64,000 nucleotides of DNA, from positions 1-64,000 of the forward strand of contig NZ_BCYZ01000019.1 in the NCBI RefSeq assembly GCF_001598455.1. Direction: 5' to 3'. The stretch is from Sphingomonas pruni NBRC 15498. GTDB lineage: Bacteria; Pseudomonadota; Alphaproteobacteria; Sphingomonadales; Sphingomonadaceae. Position 1 is the stretch's first letter. Each line of letters opens with the position of its first letter. The notes under the pieces were generated by a model. The model made no database searches. It saw only the letters and a list, made by a program, of their open reading frames with translations, and had not been told where the DNA came from. The position numbers and the translations under genes were made by a program. Shown piece by piece: positions 17,645 through 25,195 of the stretch.

Positions 17645-17767
17645 TTTTCAGCGGAGCTGAAAGGATTGCGGCACCGGCCCGCTCCCCCACCCGGCCTCCC
17701 ATACAATATCCTGATTGGGAGGCCGGGTGGGGGAGCGGGCCGGTGCCGTTCCAGCGAAGCTGGAAAA
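17645..17767. repeat. Large palindrome: 32-bp perfect inverted repeat with flanking hairpins
   Basis: Two 32-bp arms (17670-17701 and 17716-17747) are exactly complementary around a 14-base loop. Outside them are two more small hairpins, TTTTCAGCGGAGCTGAAA (17645-17662) and TTCCAGCGAAGCTGGAA (from 17749). It lies between the 5' end of the aldehyde dehydrogenase gene and the 3' end of the AI-2E gene, and may act as a terminator or mRNA-end stabiliser. Confidence 0.9.
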
Positions 17768-17777
17768 GTCTCCGCCG

Positions 17778-18836
17778 TCAGGCAACAGGTGCCGGATCGT
17801 CCTCGACCAGCTCGCGCCATAGCATGACCAGCACCGCCATCGTCGCCGGTCCGACGAACAGGCCGAGTAGTCCCAGCGTCTCGACGCCGCCAAGGATGCC
17901 GACCAGTGCCCAGAAGAACGGCAGGCGCGTCGCGCTGCCGATCAAGGCGGGGCGGACGAAATGGCCGGCGATGAACTCGGCCGCGAAGCCGATTACTACT
18001 ACGGCGATCGCGGCGCCGGGCGATCCCTGACCGAGCAGCAGCAGGGCAGCGATGCCGAAAGCGACCGGCGCGCCGAACGGGATCATCGCCGCGATCGCGG
18101 TGACCGCGCCGAGCAGGATCGGATGCGGCACGCCCAGGAAGAAATAGACGATGGTCATGACTACGCCAAAGCCGAACCCGACCAGCACCAAGCCGTCGAT
18201 CGTCCCGCGTACCGAGGCCAGCGCCTGCTGACCCATCCGTTCGCCCTGCGGACCGAGCAGCTTCGCGCTGGCGGTGCGAAACTGGGCCGCCAGCGCATCG
18301 CGGTCGCGGATCAGAAAGAACAAGGCGATCAGGGTGAATCCGAACACAACCGCACGATGGATGAGTCCGAAACCGAGCAGCCGCGCCTGCGCGCCGAGAA
18401 GGCTGTGGCTCAAGGTCTCGAAATGATGATGCGCCGCCTCCGGATCGGACAGGTTGGTGCGCCACCAATCGGTCGCCTCGGCGCTGAACGGGAGGTTGGC
18501 GAGCCAGCCGGGCGGCGACACGCCATATTCCTGCGCCGCCTTCACCCAGATCGCGACGTCATGCGCCTCGCGCGCCGCCTGCGCGATGCCGATCGCGATC
18601 GGCGCCAATACGATCAGCGCGAAGCCCAAGGTGAAAGCGGCCGCGACCAGATTGGGCCGGGGGAACCGCCGTTCGGCGCGCTGGACGAGCGGATCGACCG
18701 CAACGGCGATGACCACCGCCCAGACCAGAACAGGGAGGAAGGCGTGGATGACCCACAGGCCAAGCAGCCCGAGCAGGATGATCAATGTAAGCCGCGCTGC
18801 GGATTGGCGCTTGGGCGGTAAGGACGTGCCGGTCAT
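17778..18836 (-). CDS. AI-2E family (PerM-like) transporter, coupled to AdoMet decarboxylase
   Basis: A 352-residue membrane protein with about eight spans and the PF01594-type pattern: an N-terminal pair of spans, a central amphipathic segment, and the C-terminal VGFGFGVVMTIVYFFLGVPH, AMIPFGAPVAFGIAALLLL and GHFVRPALIGSATRLPF blocks. Members export small molecules such as AI-2 or drive Na+/H+ exchange; substrates are mostly unknown. Its ATG overlaps the stop of the AdoMet decarboxylase gene by four bases (ATGA), so it is the last gene of the polyamine cluster. That makes export of a polyamine or derived product a testable idea. The paralogue at 40087-41166 lies in another context. Confidence 0.9.
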   Translation of the reverse strand: MTGTSLPPKRQSAARLTLIILLGLLGLWVIHAFLPVLVWAVVIAVAVDPLVQRAERRFPRPNLVAAAFTLGFALIVLAPIAIGIAQAAREAHDVAIWVKAAQEYGVSPPGWLANLPFSAEATDWWRTNLSDPEAAHHHFETLSHSLLGAQARLLGFGLIHRAVVFGFTLIALFFLIRDRDALAAQFRTASAKLLGPQGERMGQQALASVRGTIDGLVLVGFGFGVVMTIVYFFLGVPHPILLGAVTAIAAMIPFGAPVAFGIAALLLLGQGSPGAAIAVVVIGFAAEFIAGHFVRPALIGSATRLPFFWALVGILGGVETLGLLGLFVGPATMAVLVMLWRELVEDDPAPVA

Positions 18837-19195
18837 TCGGCTATAGCCTCCAGGCTGAATCCGCGCGCGAAGCGGCGTTGTTCGATCCGCCCCGCGTCGA
18901 GCACCCCGGACAATGCTTCCAGCGCGGCGTCGAGATCGTGGCGGCGCCCGCACAGGAACATGTCGACCGCGGCGTATCCGCGCTCGGGCCAGGAATGGAT
19001 CGAAATATGCGATTCGGCGAGCAAGGCGATCCCCGTCACGCCCTGGCCGGTGCCGAACCCGTGGACCTTGAGGTCGAGCAAAGTCGCATCGGCCGCGGTC
19101 ACCGCCGCGCGCAACGCCGTCTCGATCCGCGCCTCATCGTCGAGATGATCGCAGTCGAACAGGTCGGCTAGAAGATGCGTCCCGCTGAAATCCAC
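18833..19195 (-). CDS. speH: S-adenosylmethionine decarboxylase proenzyme (SpeH type)
   Basis: A pyruvoyl enzyme that makes decarboxylated SAM, the aminopropyl donor for polyamine synthesis. The 120-residue protein starts GTG (MDFSGTHLLADLFDCDHL) 8 bases after the stop of the upstream FAD gene. The self-cleavage Glu-Ser lies in ALLAESHISIHSWPERGYAA, followed by VDMFLCGR, and HGFGTGQGVTG is the expected substrate loop. Its size fits the short bacterial SpeH class. It is flanked by a spermidine-synthase-like gene two genes upstream, so the product is presumably used there. Confidence 0.93.
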   Translation of the reverse strand: MDFSGTHLLADLFDCDHLDDEARIETALRAAVTAADATLLDLKVHGFGTGQGVTGIALLAESHISIHSWPERGYAAVDMFLCGRRHDLDAALEALSGVLDAGRIEQRRFARGFSLEAIAE

Positions 19196-19203
19196 GATGC
19201 TGT

Positions 19204-20823
19204 CTACGTCAGCACTGACCGATAGGGAATGGAGAGATGCGTCATCGCATCCTCGGCGGCGCGGATGCCGCGATACTGCGCTTCCTCGAACAGGGACAGG
19301 CCGCTCAGGTCCGAATGCGCGAAGAACAATGGCGGGCGCGGGGCGGCGGCGGCTTCGCGGCGGCCATCCCAGAAATAGCCCGGGACGGGCCGGATCATGG
19401 CATGGCCCCAGCGCCATACGTCGATCCGCCGGATTGCGCTCCTCAGGTCCGGATTGGTGCGGAGCAAGTCGTCGCGGACCATGTCTTGCCAATAGGCCAG
19501 CGGGCGGTCGAGCAGCTCGCGGCGCGCATCGGCGGGTGGCATGTCGGACAAAGGCAGATACCAGCTCAGCACCGTCGCGCGCGGCACGCGATCGAGCGAT
19601 TGATGCGTGTCGACGACATAGCCGAGCGATCGGCTGGTCCAGGACACATTGTCCCACGCGACCTCGAACCCCGGTCCCGCCGGCATCCGGTCGACCGTGA
19701 CCGCGGCGACGACCCAGGGCGCATAGTCGAACCCAGTTGTGGGCGGCGCATCTTTGGTCAGCCGCGCGCTGACGAAATGCGGAGTCGCCAGCACGACCGC
19801 CTCGGCTTCGACGCGGAGGCCGCGGCCGCTCGCGACGTCGAGTGCGTCGATCTGTACGCCTTTATCAGTGCGAGCAACCCGGTGGATGATCTGCCCGCAA
19901 TTGAGATGATCCTTCAATCGCGCCGCCATGCGGCCGACGAGATGGCCGTTACCCTCGGGCCAGGTCAGCATCGTGTCGGGATCGGCATTGGCGGCATGGC
20001 CGCGGCGGCTGGCGAAATAATGCACACCCGCCCAGGCCGAGACCTGGTCTGGCTCGGTCCCGTAATCGTCGCGGCAGGCGTAGCGGACGTGCGCGCGCAG
20101 TATCGGTGATTTCCACCCTTGCTGGTCGAGCCATTGGGCGAAGCTCAGCCGGTCGAGCGCGAGCAGATCGGGATCGCGCGAACTCAATTCCATCGGGATG
20201 GCGAAAGCAGGACGTCCCTGGGAATCTCGTCGGTCCTGATAGGACTTCATCGCGGCGAAGAACGCCTTCAAGTCGTGGACGTCGGCCTCGCTCAGCCCCT
20301 TTTGCGGGACCAGCCCCTCCTGCCATTTGCCGAGATAGAGCAGGCGCTCCTCGGGGTCGGCAACGAGCTGATAGGGATCGTAGACCGGCTTGCCGTCCTG
20401 CCAGCCGGTGATGATGCCGAGCTGTTCGAGCAGATGGATGACGCCCTTCGCCTCGGCATTGGGCAACGGCAGATAATGCGCGCCGAGCGGATAGGCGGAG
20501 ACATTGTTGCGCCCGCTCCGCGCATTGCCGCCGGTGCGGTCCTCGAGTTCGAGCAGACGGAAATCCTGCACGCCGGCATCGGCCAGCGTCCATGCCGCTG
20601 CGAGCCCGGCGACGCCGCCGCCAACGATCGTGACCTTGGTCCGCACCGTTTCGCTGGGTTCGGGGAATTTGCTGCCGCGCAGGCGGTGTCCGCGGCGGAA
20701 ATCGGCGCCACCCAGCGCGCCGGGGATCGTCTCGTCGTGTGGGGCGAGCGCGATCGCGCCGGCGCCGATCGCCGCTGCGCCCGCGACCGATCCGGCGATC
20801 ACATTGCGGCGCGACCAGCTCAT
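19204..20823 (-). CDS. Tat-exported FAD-dependent amine-oxidase-like protein
   Basis: A 539-residue flavoprotein. The N-terminus is a Tat-type signal (MSWSRRNVIAGSVAGAAAIG), so it should act in the periplasm. The FAD dinucleotide fold follows at about residue 65 (VTIVGGGVAGLAAAWTLADA, with LLELEDRTGGNARSG), as in flavin amine oxidases and phytoene-desaturase-like proteins. It overlaps the spermidine-synthase stop by one base (TGATG) and is followed after 8 bases by speH, so it is embedded in the polyamine genes. Oxidation of a polyamine or its derivative is an inference from that context; the substrate is not known. Confidence 0.85.
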   Translation of the reverse strand: MSWSRRNVIAGSVAGAAAIGAGAIALAPHDETIPGALGGADFRRGHRLRGSKFPEPSETVRTKVTIVGGGVAGLAAAWTLADAGVQDFRLLELEDRTGGNARSGRNNVSAYPLGAHYLPLPNAEAKGVIHLLEQLGIITGWQDGKPVYDPYQLVADPEERLLYLGKWQEGLVPQKGLSEADVHDLKAFFAAMKSYQDRRDSQGRPAFAIPMELSSRDPDLLALDRLSFAQWLDQQGWKSPILRAHVRYACRDDYGTEPDQVSAWAGVHYFASRRGHAANADPDTMLTWPEGNGHLVGRMAARLKDHLNCGQIIHRVARTDKGVQIDALDVASGRGLRVEAEAVVLATPHFVSARLTKDAPPTTGFDYAPWVVAAVTVDRMPAGPGFEVAWDNVSWTSRSLGYVVDTHQSLDRVPRATVLSWYLPLSDMPPADARRELLDRPLAYWQDMVRDDLLRTNPDLRSAIRRIDVWRWGHAMIRPVPGYFWDGRREAAAAPRPPLFFAHSDLSGLSLFEEAQYRGIRAAEDAMTHLSIPYRSVLT

Positions 20824-22355
20824 CAGCCCTCGAACACCGACCATTCGGCGTCGAATTCGCGGACCAGGGCCTGGTTGTCGAGCCGGTTCACCGGGGTCGG
20901 GCGCCGCGCCATGTCGGGCGGGAAGAAAAAAGCGAGGGTATCGACCCTGGGGGTCAGGAATCGCAGTCCCGCAGGCAGTGCGCCGGGCGCACCGATCGGG
21001 CCGTTCGAGGCGAGGACGAAGCCCCATTCGCCGAAGCTCGGGACATAGACGTGATAGCCGCGCGTGGTCAGTCCGGCCGCTTCCAGCGTGGTGGCGACGG
21101 TCCAATAGGCCTTTGGCGCGACCAGCGGCGAGGTGCTTTGGACGCTCAGCATCGCGCGGGGATTCAGCGCGCGGGCCAACTCGCGATAGAAGCTCACCGT
21201 GTAGAGCTTGCCGATCGCGAAATTGGTCGGATCGGGGAAGTCGACCAGCACAGCATCGAATTTGCGCTGGTTGGTCCGCAGCCAGCTGAAGGCGTCGGCG
21301 GTGACGACATGGACCTTGGGCGACAGCAACGACCCGTGATTGAGCGCCACCAGCATCGAGCTCTTGCGAAAGAGCGTCGTCATCGCCGGGTCGAGATCGA
21401 CCAGCGTCACCGATTGTACGGTCGGATATTTGAGGATCTCGCGCACTGCCAGGCCGTCACCGCCGCCGAGCACCAGCACGTCGCGCGGGCTGGCGACGCG
21501 GCTCAACACGGGATGCACCAACGCTTCGTGATAGCGATATTCGTCGCGCGACGAGAATTGCAGGTTGCCGTTGAGGAAGAGACGGAGGTCCTCGTTGCGC
21601 TTGGTGATGACGATGCGCTGGTACGGCGTCGCGTCGGCGTAGATGATCGGGTCGCCATAGGCCGCGACCTCGGCCGTGCGCTCGATCTTCTCGGACGCGA
21701 CGAAGCCGGCGGCGAGGGTGATCGCGACCAGAACCGCGACGAGCAGTTCGATCGTCATCCGGCGCCGCTGCGGCAGCATCACGATCACCGCGATCGCGAC
21801 GCCGACGTTGAACAGGCCGAACAGGAAGCCGGTACGGATCAGGCCGAGATGCGGGACGAGCAGCAACGGGAACAACAACGAAGCGGCGAGCGCGCCGACA
21901 TAGTCGAAGGTCAGCACTTTCGAGACCAGGTCGCTGAACTCGAGCCGATCCTTGAGTATGCGCATGAGGAGCGGGATTTCGAGCCCGACGAGGAAACCGA
22001 TCGCGAGCACCAGGCCATAGAGCGGCAGGCGGAAGTCCTGGACGCGATCGAACAACAGGAACAGGAGCGCCGCCGATGAGCCGCCGATCGCGGCGATCAG
22101 CACTTCGACCCGGACGAAGGTCGCGAGCTCGTTCTTGCGAACGTAGCGCGAGCACCATGAGCCCATGCCCATCGCGAACAGATAGGTCCCGATGATCGTC
22201 GAGAACTGGGTAACGCTGTCGCCGAGCAGATAGCTCGCCAAGGTTCCGGCGAGCAGTTCGTAGATCAGGCCGCAGGTCGCGACGACGAACGCCGAGGCCA
22301 GCAGCAATGCACCAGTACCGGAGGGGATGGCGCGGCGGCCCTGTTGCTCGATCAT
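20823..22355 (-). CDS. Membrane-embedded spermidine-synthase-like aminopropyltransferase
   Basis: A 510-residue two-part protein. Residues 1-220 hold about seven membrane spans (IYELLAGTLASYLLGDSVTQ is the conserved opening), and residues 230-490 hold a spermidine-synthase Rossmann domain: YQRIVITKRNEDLRLFLNG, SSRDEYRYHEALVHPVLS, VLVLGGGDGLAVREILKY and AVLVDFPDPTNFAIGKLY. The dcSAM-binding GGGDG and the catalytic Asp of the DFPDP motif are present. Soluble SpeE lacks the membrane part. The protein should transfer an aminopropyl group from dcSAM to an amine at the membrane; the acceptor may not be putrescine. Confidence 0.9.
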   Translation of the reverse strand: MIEQQGRRAIPSGTGALLLASAFVVATCGLIYELLAGTLASYLLGDSVTQFSTIIGTYLFAMGMGSWCSRYVRKNELATFVRVEVLIAAIGGSSAALLFLLFDRVQDFRLPLYGLVLAIGFLVGLEIPLLMRILKDRLEFSDLVSKVLTFDYVGALAASLLFPLLLVPHLGLIRTGFLFGLFNVGVAIAVIVMLPQRRRMTIELLVAVLVAITLAAGFVASEKIERTAEVAAYGDPIIYADATPYQRIVITKRNEDLRLFLNGNLQFSSRDEYRYHEALVHPVLSRVASPRDVLVLGGGDGLAVREILKYPTVQSVTLVDLDPAMTTLFRKSSMLVALNHGSLLSPKVHVVTADAFSWLRTNQRKFDAVLVDFPDPTNFAIGKLYTVSFYRELARALNPRAMLSVQSTSPLVAPKAYWTVATTLEAAGLTTRGYHVYVPSFGEWGFVLASNGPIGAPGALPAGLRFLTPRVDTLAFFFPPDMARRPTPVNRLDNQALVREFDAEWSVFEG

Positions 22356-22365
22356 ATTGGTTCAG

Positions 22366-22520
22366 CCGTCATGCCGGACTCGTTCCGGCATCCAAAGTAC
22401 AACAACGGCTGGATTCCCTTGTGGAGGGCTGGTGTTCGAGCGGGATCGTGTCCCCCGGACACGATCTTGGCTTGCCGGGGGCAAGCCAAAGCTCGAACAC
22501 GGAACACGTCCGGGGTGACG
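22366..22520. repeat. Nested palindromic repeat, CGTCATGCCGG family
   Basis: This block between the DUF350 and spermidine-synthase genes starts with a hairpin CGTCATGCCGGACTCGTTCC (from 22368) continuing to GGCATCCA, and ends with a CCGGGGTGACG arm (22510-22520). Inside are TGTTCGAGC/GCTCGAACA (22433-22441 with 22491-22499) and GATCGTGTCC/GGACACGATC (22444-22453 with 22457-22466). It splits the otherwise tight polyamine cluster by about 200 bp. A related element lies at 53734-53841. Confidence 0.8.
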
Positions 22521-22558
22521 AAGCGCGTCGTTTGACTGGAAAGATTCGATCCTGCCGT

Positions 22559-22768
22559 TCAACCATGAATGGCGGCGGCGATGATCATGGCGACGGCGAT
22601 CGCGATCGATCCGGTGAAGATCGCCAGCGCGACGTTCTTTTCGCGGCAGATCTCTCCCCACATGTCGACCGGGCTGATCTTGTCCCACAGCCAGAAGCCG
22701 CCGATGAAGATCACCAGGCCGATCGCGGCATAGAGCAGCGTTGCGACGAGCACGGGGATGGAAATCAT
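22559..22768 (-). CDS. DUF350 family two-span membrane protein
   Basis: A 69-residue protein that is nearly all membrane: span 1 around ATLLYAAIGLVIFIGGFWLW, then the conserved loop DKISPVDMWGEICREKNVAL, and span 2 AIFTGSIAIAVAMIIAAAIH. The loop with a charged residue next to N-V-A is the DUF350 hallmark (YjfL in E. coli). DUF350 proteins recur in conserved neighbourhoods with polyamine genes, SPFH proteins, or PspA-type envelope-stress proteins; their function is unresolved (channel-like or anchoring roles have been proposed). It starts 15 bases after the small acidic protein gene and is short for the family (many members are 130 residues with two units). Confidence 0.87.
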   Translation of the reverse strand: MISIPVLVATLLYAAIGLVIFIGGFWLWDKISPVDMWGEICREKNVALAIFTGSIAIAVAMIIAAAIHG

Positions 22769-22783
22769 GGTCCAATCCTTTCG

Positions 22784-23056
22784 TTACTTGTGGGTGGGGC
22801 CGAAAGAATGGTGGCGGCCGGACCCGCCGAACCAGCCCGATCCGCTGTAGCCGCCATCGCTGCAGTCATCGTCGCTGCAATCGTCGCTGGAGCCTGAATA
22901 ATAGCCGCCGCCGCTGGGGCTCGACCCGACAATCGCCGATACCGGCGGTCGCGCGCCGGCGGCGACGAAGGGGGAATAGCCGTCGCTGATCGCCTTGCCC
23001 GCGAAGATCAGGACGCCGAGGCAGTAAAGGCCGTACAGGAGGACATGCCGGTTCAT
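22784..23056 (-). CDS. Small anchored protein with Asp/Cys/Gly/Ser-rich tail
   Basis: A 90-residue protein: one N-terminal hydrophobic segment (HVLLYGLYCLGVLIFAG) serving as anchor or signal, a short spacer, then a low-complexity tail with SSDDCSDDDCSDGGYSGSGW and GGSGRHHSFG. The acidic, Cys-, Gly- and Tyr-rich tail is unlike anything else in the window. I know no family for it. Its place between DUF4178 and DUF350 with short gaps shows it belongs to the cluster. It could be a structural component or the substrate of a modification, but that is speculation. The start is ATG at 23056. Confidence 0.7.
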   Translation of the reverse strand: MNRHVLLYGLYCLGVLIFAGKAISDGYSPFVAAGARPPVSAIVGSSPSGGGYYSGSSDDCSDDDCSDGGYSGSGWFGGSGRHHSFGPTHK

Positions 23057-23086
23057 CAATTCGCCGTTTTCCCTCTCATCGCGGCT

Positions 23087-24514
23087 TCAGTCGTCACTTG
23101 CGTAGCCGGGCGCCTTGCGGCGCTTTTCGAATCCGAAATGCTTGAACAGCACGATTACCGGCCAGGCCACGATCATCAGAAAAGCAAGAAACGACACGCC
23201 GCCGAATGCGCCGCCGCGTTTGACCGTGATAGTGACCGGCGCCGTTGCGGCGCCGGGGTCCGCTCCCGTCGTGGCGATGCGGTCGCCGGGGTCTCTGGAC
23301 CTGTGGGCGAAAAAGGCCCGCTCTTCATCCGTCGTCGGTACCGAGTCGCCGCCGCGCCTGTTCCAGCGGTGCGCCACCAATGTGACGCTCAGATCGTATC
23401 GACCGCCCGGCATACTCGACAGCGCCACCTCGTCACGCGGATCGCCATGACTCCAGGCCCCGTTGCTGTCGTTGCCGGCGTAGTGTTCCACGGTCGTGTA
23501 AGAGCGGACGCTGCGCTGCGTCGCCTCGTTGGTCAGCGTATAGTCGACATTGACCCAGGCATTGTCGATCGATCCCGCATCGGCCTCGATCGCGACGCGT
23601 GACCGACCCGCAGGCAAGACGATCCCCCGGATCACGACATTTCGTCCCGCAGCGTCGAATGCCACGCGGGACGTGAGCTGGATGATCTGCTGTTCGTGAC
23701 CGCCCGCGTTGGAAACCATGCCGAGCAGGAACAGGGCGACCAGGCCGACAACCACCGCTTCGGCGAATTGCCGCTTATAGGGGGATGGCTCATGCGGGGC
23801 GGGGTAGCGGTAATTGCGGCGGCGCGGGGGTATGCCGAACGCCTTTTCGGCGACGCCCCAATCGAGCATGTCGAGCCGGGTCCAGGTCCGCTCCGTCTCA
23901 TATTCTTCGCAGGACAGCATCGTACCCGGACGGACGAAGTCCGTCTCTGTGACGGTTTCACCTACAGCGATGCGCCAGTAGAACTCGCCGACGACGAAGG
24001 TGACGCGCACCGGATAGGGTCGGCCAAACCGTGAATAAGGGCGCCGATCGAGCAAGAGAAGGCTGCCGAACATCGTCTTGGGCAATTGGTCGAGCATGAT
24101 ACCCAGGCTGAATCGGCGTCCGTCGTCGACCAGAAAAGCATAGCCCTCATACGGATTGAACAGCAGATATTCGGCCCAAAAGACGTCCTCGTCCGTCCGC
24201 TCCATATAGCCGACGACTTCCCACACGTGGCCGTTGAGCGTGCCGCGGGTGCCGAGCGGGATTTGCGGTTGCTTGAGCGCGTGATTGGCGCGCGCGATGA
24301 CCTGGAGCTCGGGGCTGGTCGCGTCGAGCGTCGAGCCGCAATGTTCGCACAATATGCTGACCGTCAGACCTTGCGCGCGCACATTGACGATACCGCCGCA
24401 ATTGGGACAACTCAGCGCCCGGACGGTCGAGCGCGGCGGCGCTGGCGGCGCTGGCGGCGCGGGCGCGACGGGCACCGGCGACGGTTGTCCGGGAACGGGC
24501 ACCCCATCGCTCAT
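23087..24514 (-). CDS. Zinc-ribbon DUF4178 membrane protein
   Basis: A 475-residue multi-part protein. There is a Pro/Ala-rich N-terminal linker, a zinc ribbon (SCPNCGGIVNVRAQG then LCEHCGSTLDA, about residues 35-63), a DUF4178-type beta domain (residues 85-230, GTLNGHVWEVVGYMERTDED, AEYLLFNPYEGYAFLVDDG), a membrane span (VVVGLVALFLLGMVSNAGG), an extracytoplasmic beta-rich region with GRSRVAIEADAGSIDNAW, and a second span near the C-terminus (FLAFLMIVAWPVIVLF). Its start overlaps the stop of the smaller DUF4178 gene (ATGA). The function of DUF4178 is unknown; tandem DUF4178 genes next to SPFH and DUF350 are the recurring context. Confidence 0.85.
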   Translation of the reverse strand: MSDGVPVPGQPSPVPVAPAPPAPPAPPRSTVRALSCPNCGGIVNVRAQGLTVSILCEHCGSTLDATSPELQVIARANHALKQPQIPLGTRGTLNGHVWEVVGYMERTDEDVFWAEYLLFNPYEGYAFLVDDGRRFSLGIMLDQLPKTMFGSLLLLDRRPYSRFGRPYPVRVTFVVGEFYWRIAVGETVTETDFVRPGTMLSCEEYETERTWTRLDMLDWGVAEKAFGIPPRRRNYRYPAPHEPSPYKRQFAEAVVVGLVALFLLGMVSNAGGHEQQIIQLTSRVAFDAAGRNVVIRGIVLPAGRSRVAIEADAGSIDNAWVNVDYTLTNEATQRSVRSYTTVEHYAGNDSNGAWSHGDPRDEVALSSMPGGRYDLSVTLVAHRWNRRGGDSVPTTDEERAFFAHRSRDPGDRIATTGADPGAATAPVTITVKRGGAFGGVSFLAFLMIVAWPVIVLFKHFGFEKRRKAPGYASDD

Positions 24515-25185
24515 GCGGCGAATGCCGGCATTGGCCAGCCCTCGAACGACCGCAGGCCGGTGACGTGGAGACCGTCGAGCGCCGTGTAGCGGCCGGTATA
24601 GATCTCGACCTCACCGTCCGTATCCTTCTGGATGCTCGCGCATCCGCCGTCGGGAGTCATCAGGTCGACGCTGACGGCGGACAGGCCGAGCGGCGCGTGG
24701 AACGGCAGCTCGCCTTCGCTGGCGACGCACGTCACTTGCTTGGCATCACTCGCGATATATTCGATGCCGTTGATGGTGATCGGCGTGCCGACCGCGATCA
24801 GGCGGCCCGATTTGACCTGGTCGACCAGGACTGACGCAATCGCGTTCTCGGCGACCTGGCGGAGCATCATGTAGCGCCCCGAGGATTCGCCGACCCAGCC
24901 GGTCGATCCATCATCGAACAACGCGAGCCATTCGTTCCACGCGCCGTCGGCATAGCGCCAGCGGACGCGGCCGACCAATTCGAAGCGACGGTCGCCATCG
25001 CGCCCGCGCACGCCCAATTGCAGCGGACTGACGTCTTCGGGCACCTCGGCGACCTTGCCGATCGCCTGAAGATTACCGCCGGTGCGTAACACCGAGCTAT
25101 GGCAATAGTCGCACACCTTGACCGGCAGGTCGTTCGACCCGAACCGAATCGGGGCGCCGCAATTGGGGCAATTGGTTTCGATCAC
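24511..25185 (-). CDS. Zinc-ribbon DUF4178 protein, soluble
   Basis: A 224-residue protein without membrane segments. The zinc ribbon is at the N-terminus (NCPNCGAPIRFGSND, KVCDYCHSSVLR, residues 5-35), followed by a DUF4178 domain whose core motif FELVGRVRWRYADGAWNEWL is clear and a second beta domain with INGIEYIASDAKQV. It starts at GTG, 10 bases after the SPFH stop. It is the shorter of the two DUF4178 paralogues, and the ATGA overlap with the longer one implies coupled translation and probably a heteromeric complex. Confidence 0.86.
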   Translation of the reverse strand: MIETNCPNCGAPIRFGSNDLPVKVCDYCHSSVLRTGGNLQAIGKVAEVPEDVSPLQLGVRGRDGDRRFELVGRVRWRYADGAWNEWLALFDDGSTGWVGESSGRYMMLRQVAENAIASVLVDQVKSGRLIAVGTPITINGIEYIASDAKQVTCVASEGELPFHAPLGLSAVSVDLMTPDGGCASIQKDTDGEVEIYTGRYTALDGLHVTGLRSFEGWPMPAFAA

Positions 25186-25195
25186 TACGTCGCGA

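Noticed and set aside
16126..18468. Aldehyde dehydrogenase extended upstream to 780 residues
   Set aside because: The extra N-terminus is a translation of the palindrome and the neighbouring gene's antisense; the true start at 17559 has AGGAG and the expected family length.
22559..23056. Riboswitch or SAM-responsive leader inside the polyamine cluster
   Set aside because: The gaps between these genes are too short, and no conserved leader structure was recognised upstream of the SPFH gene either.
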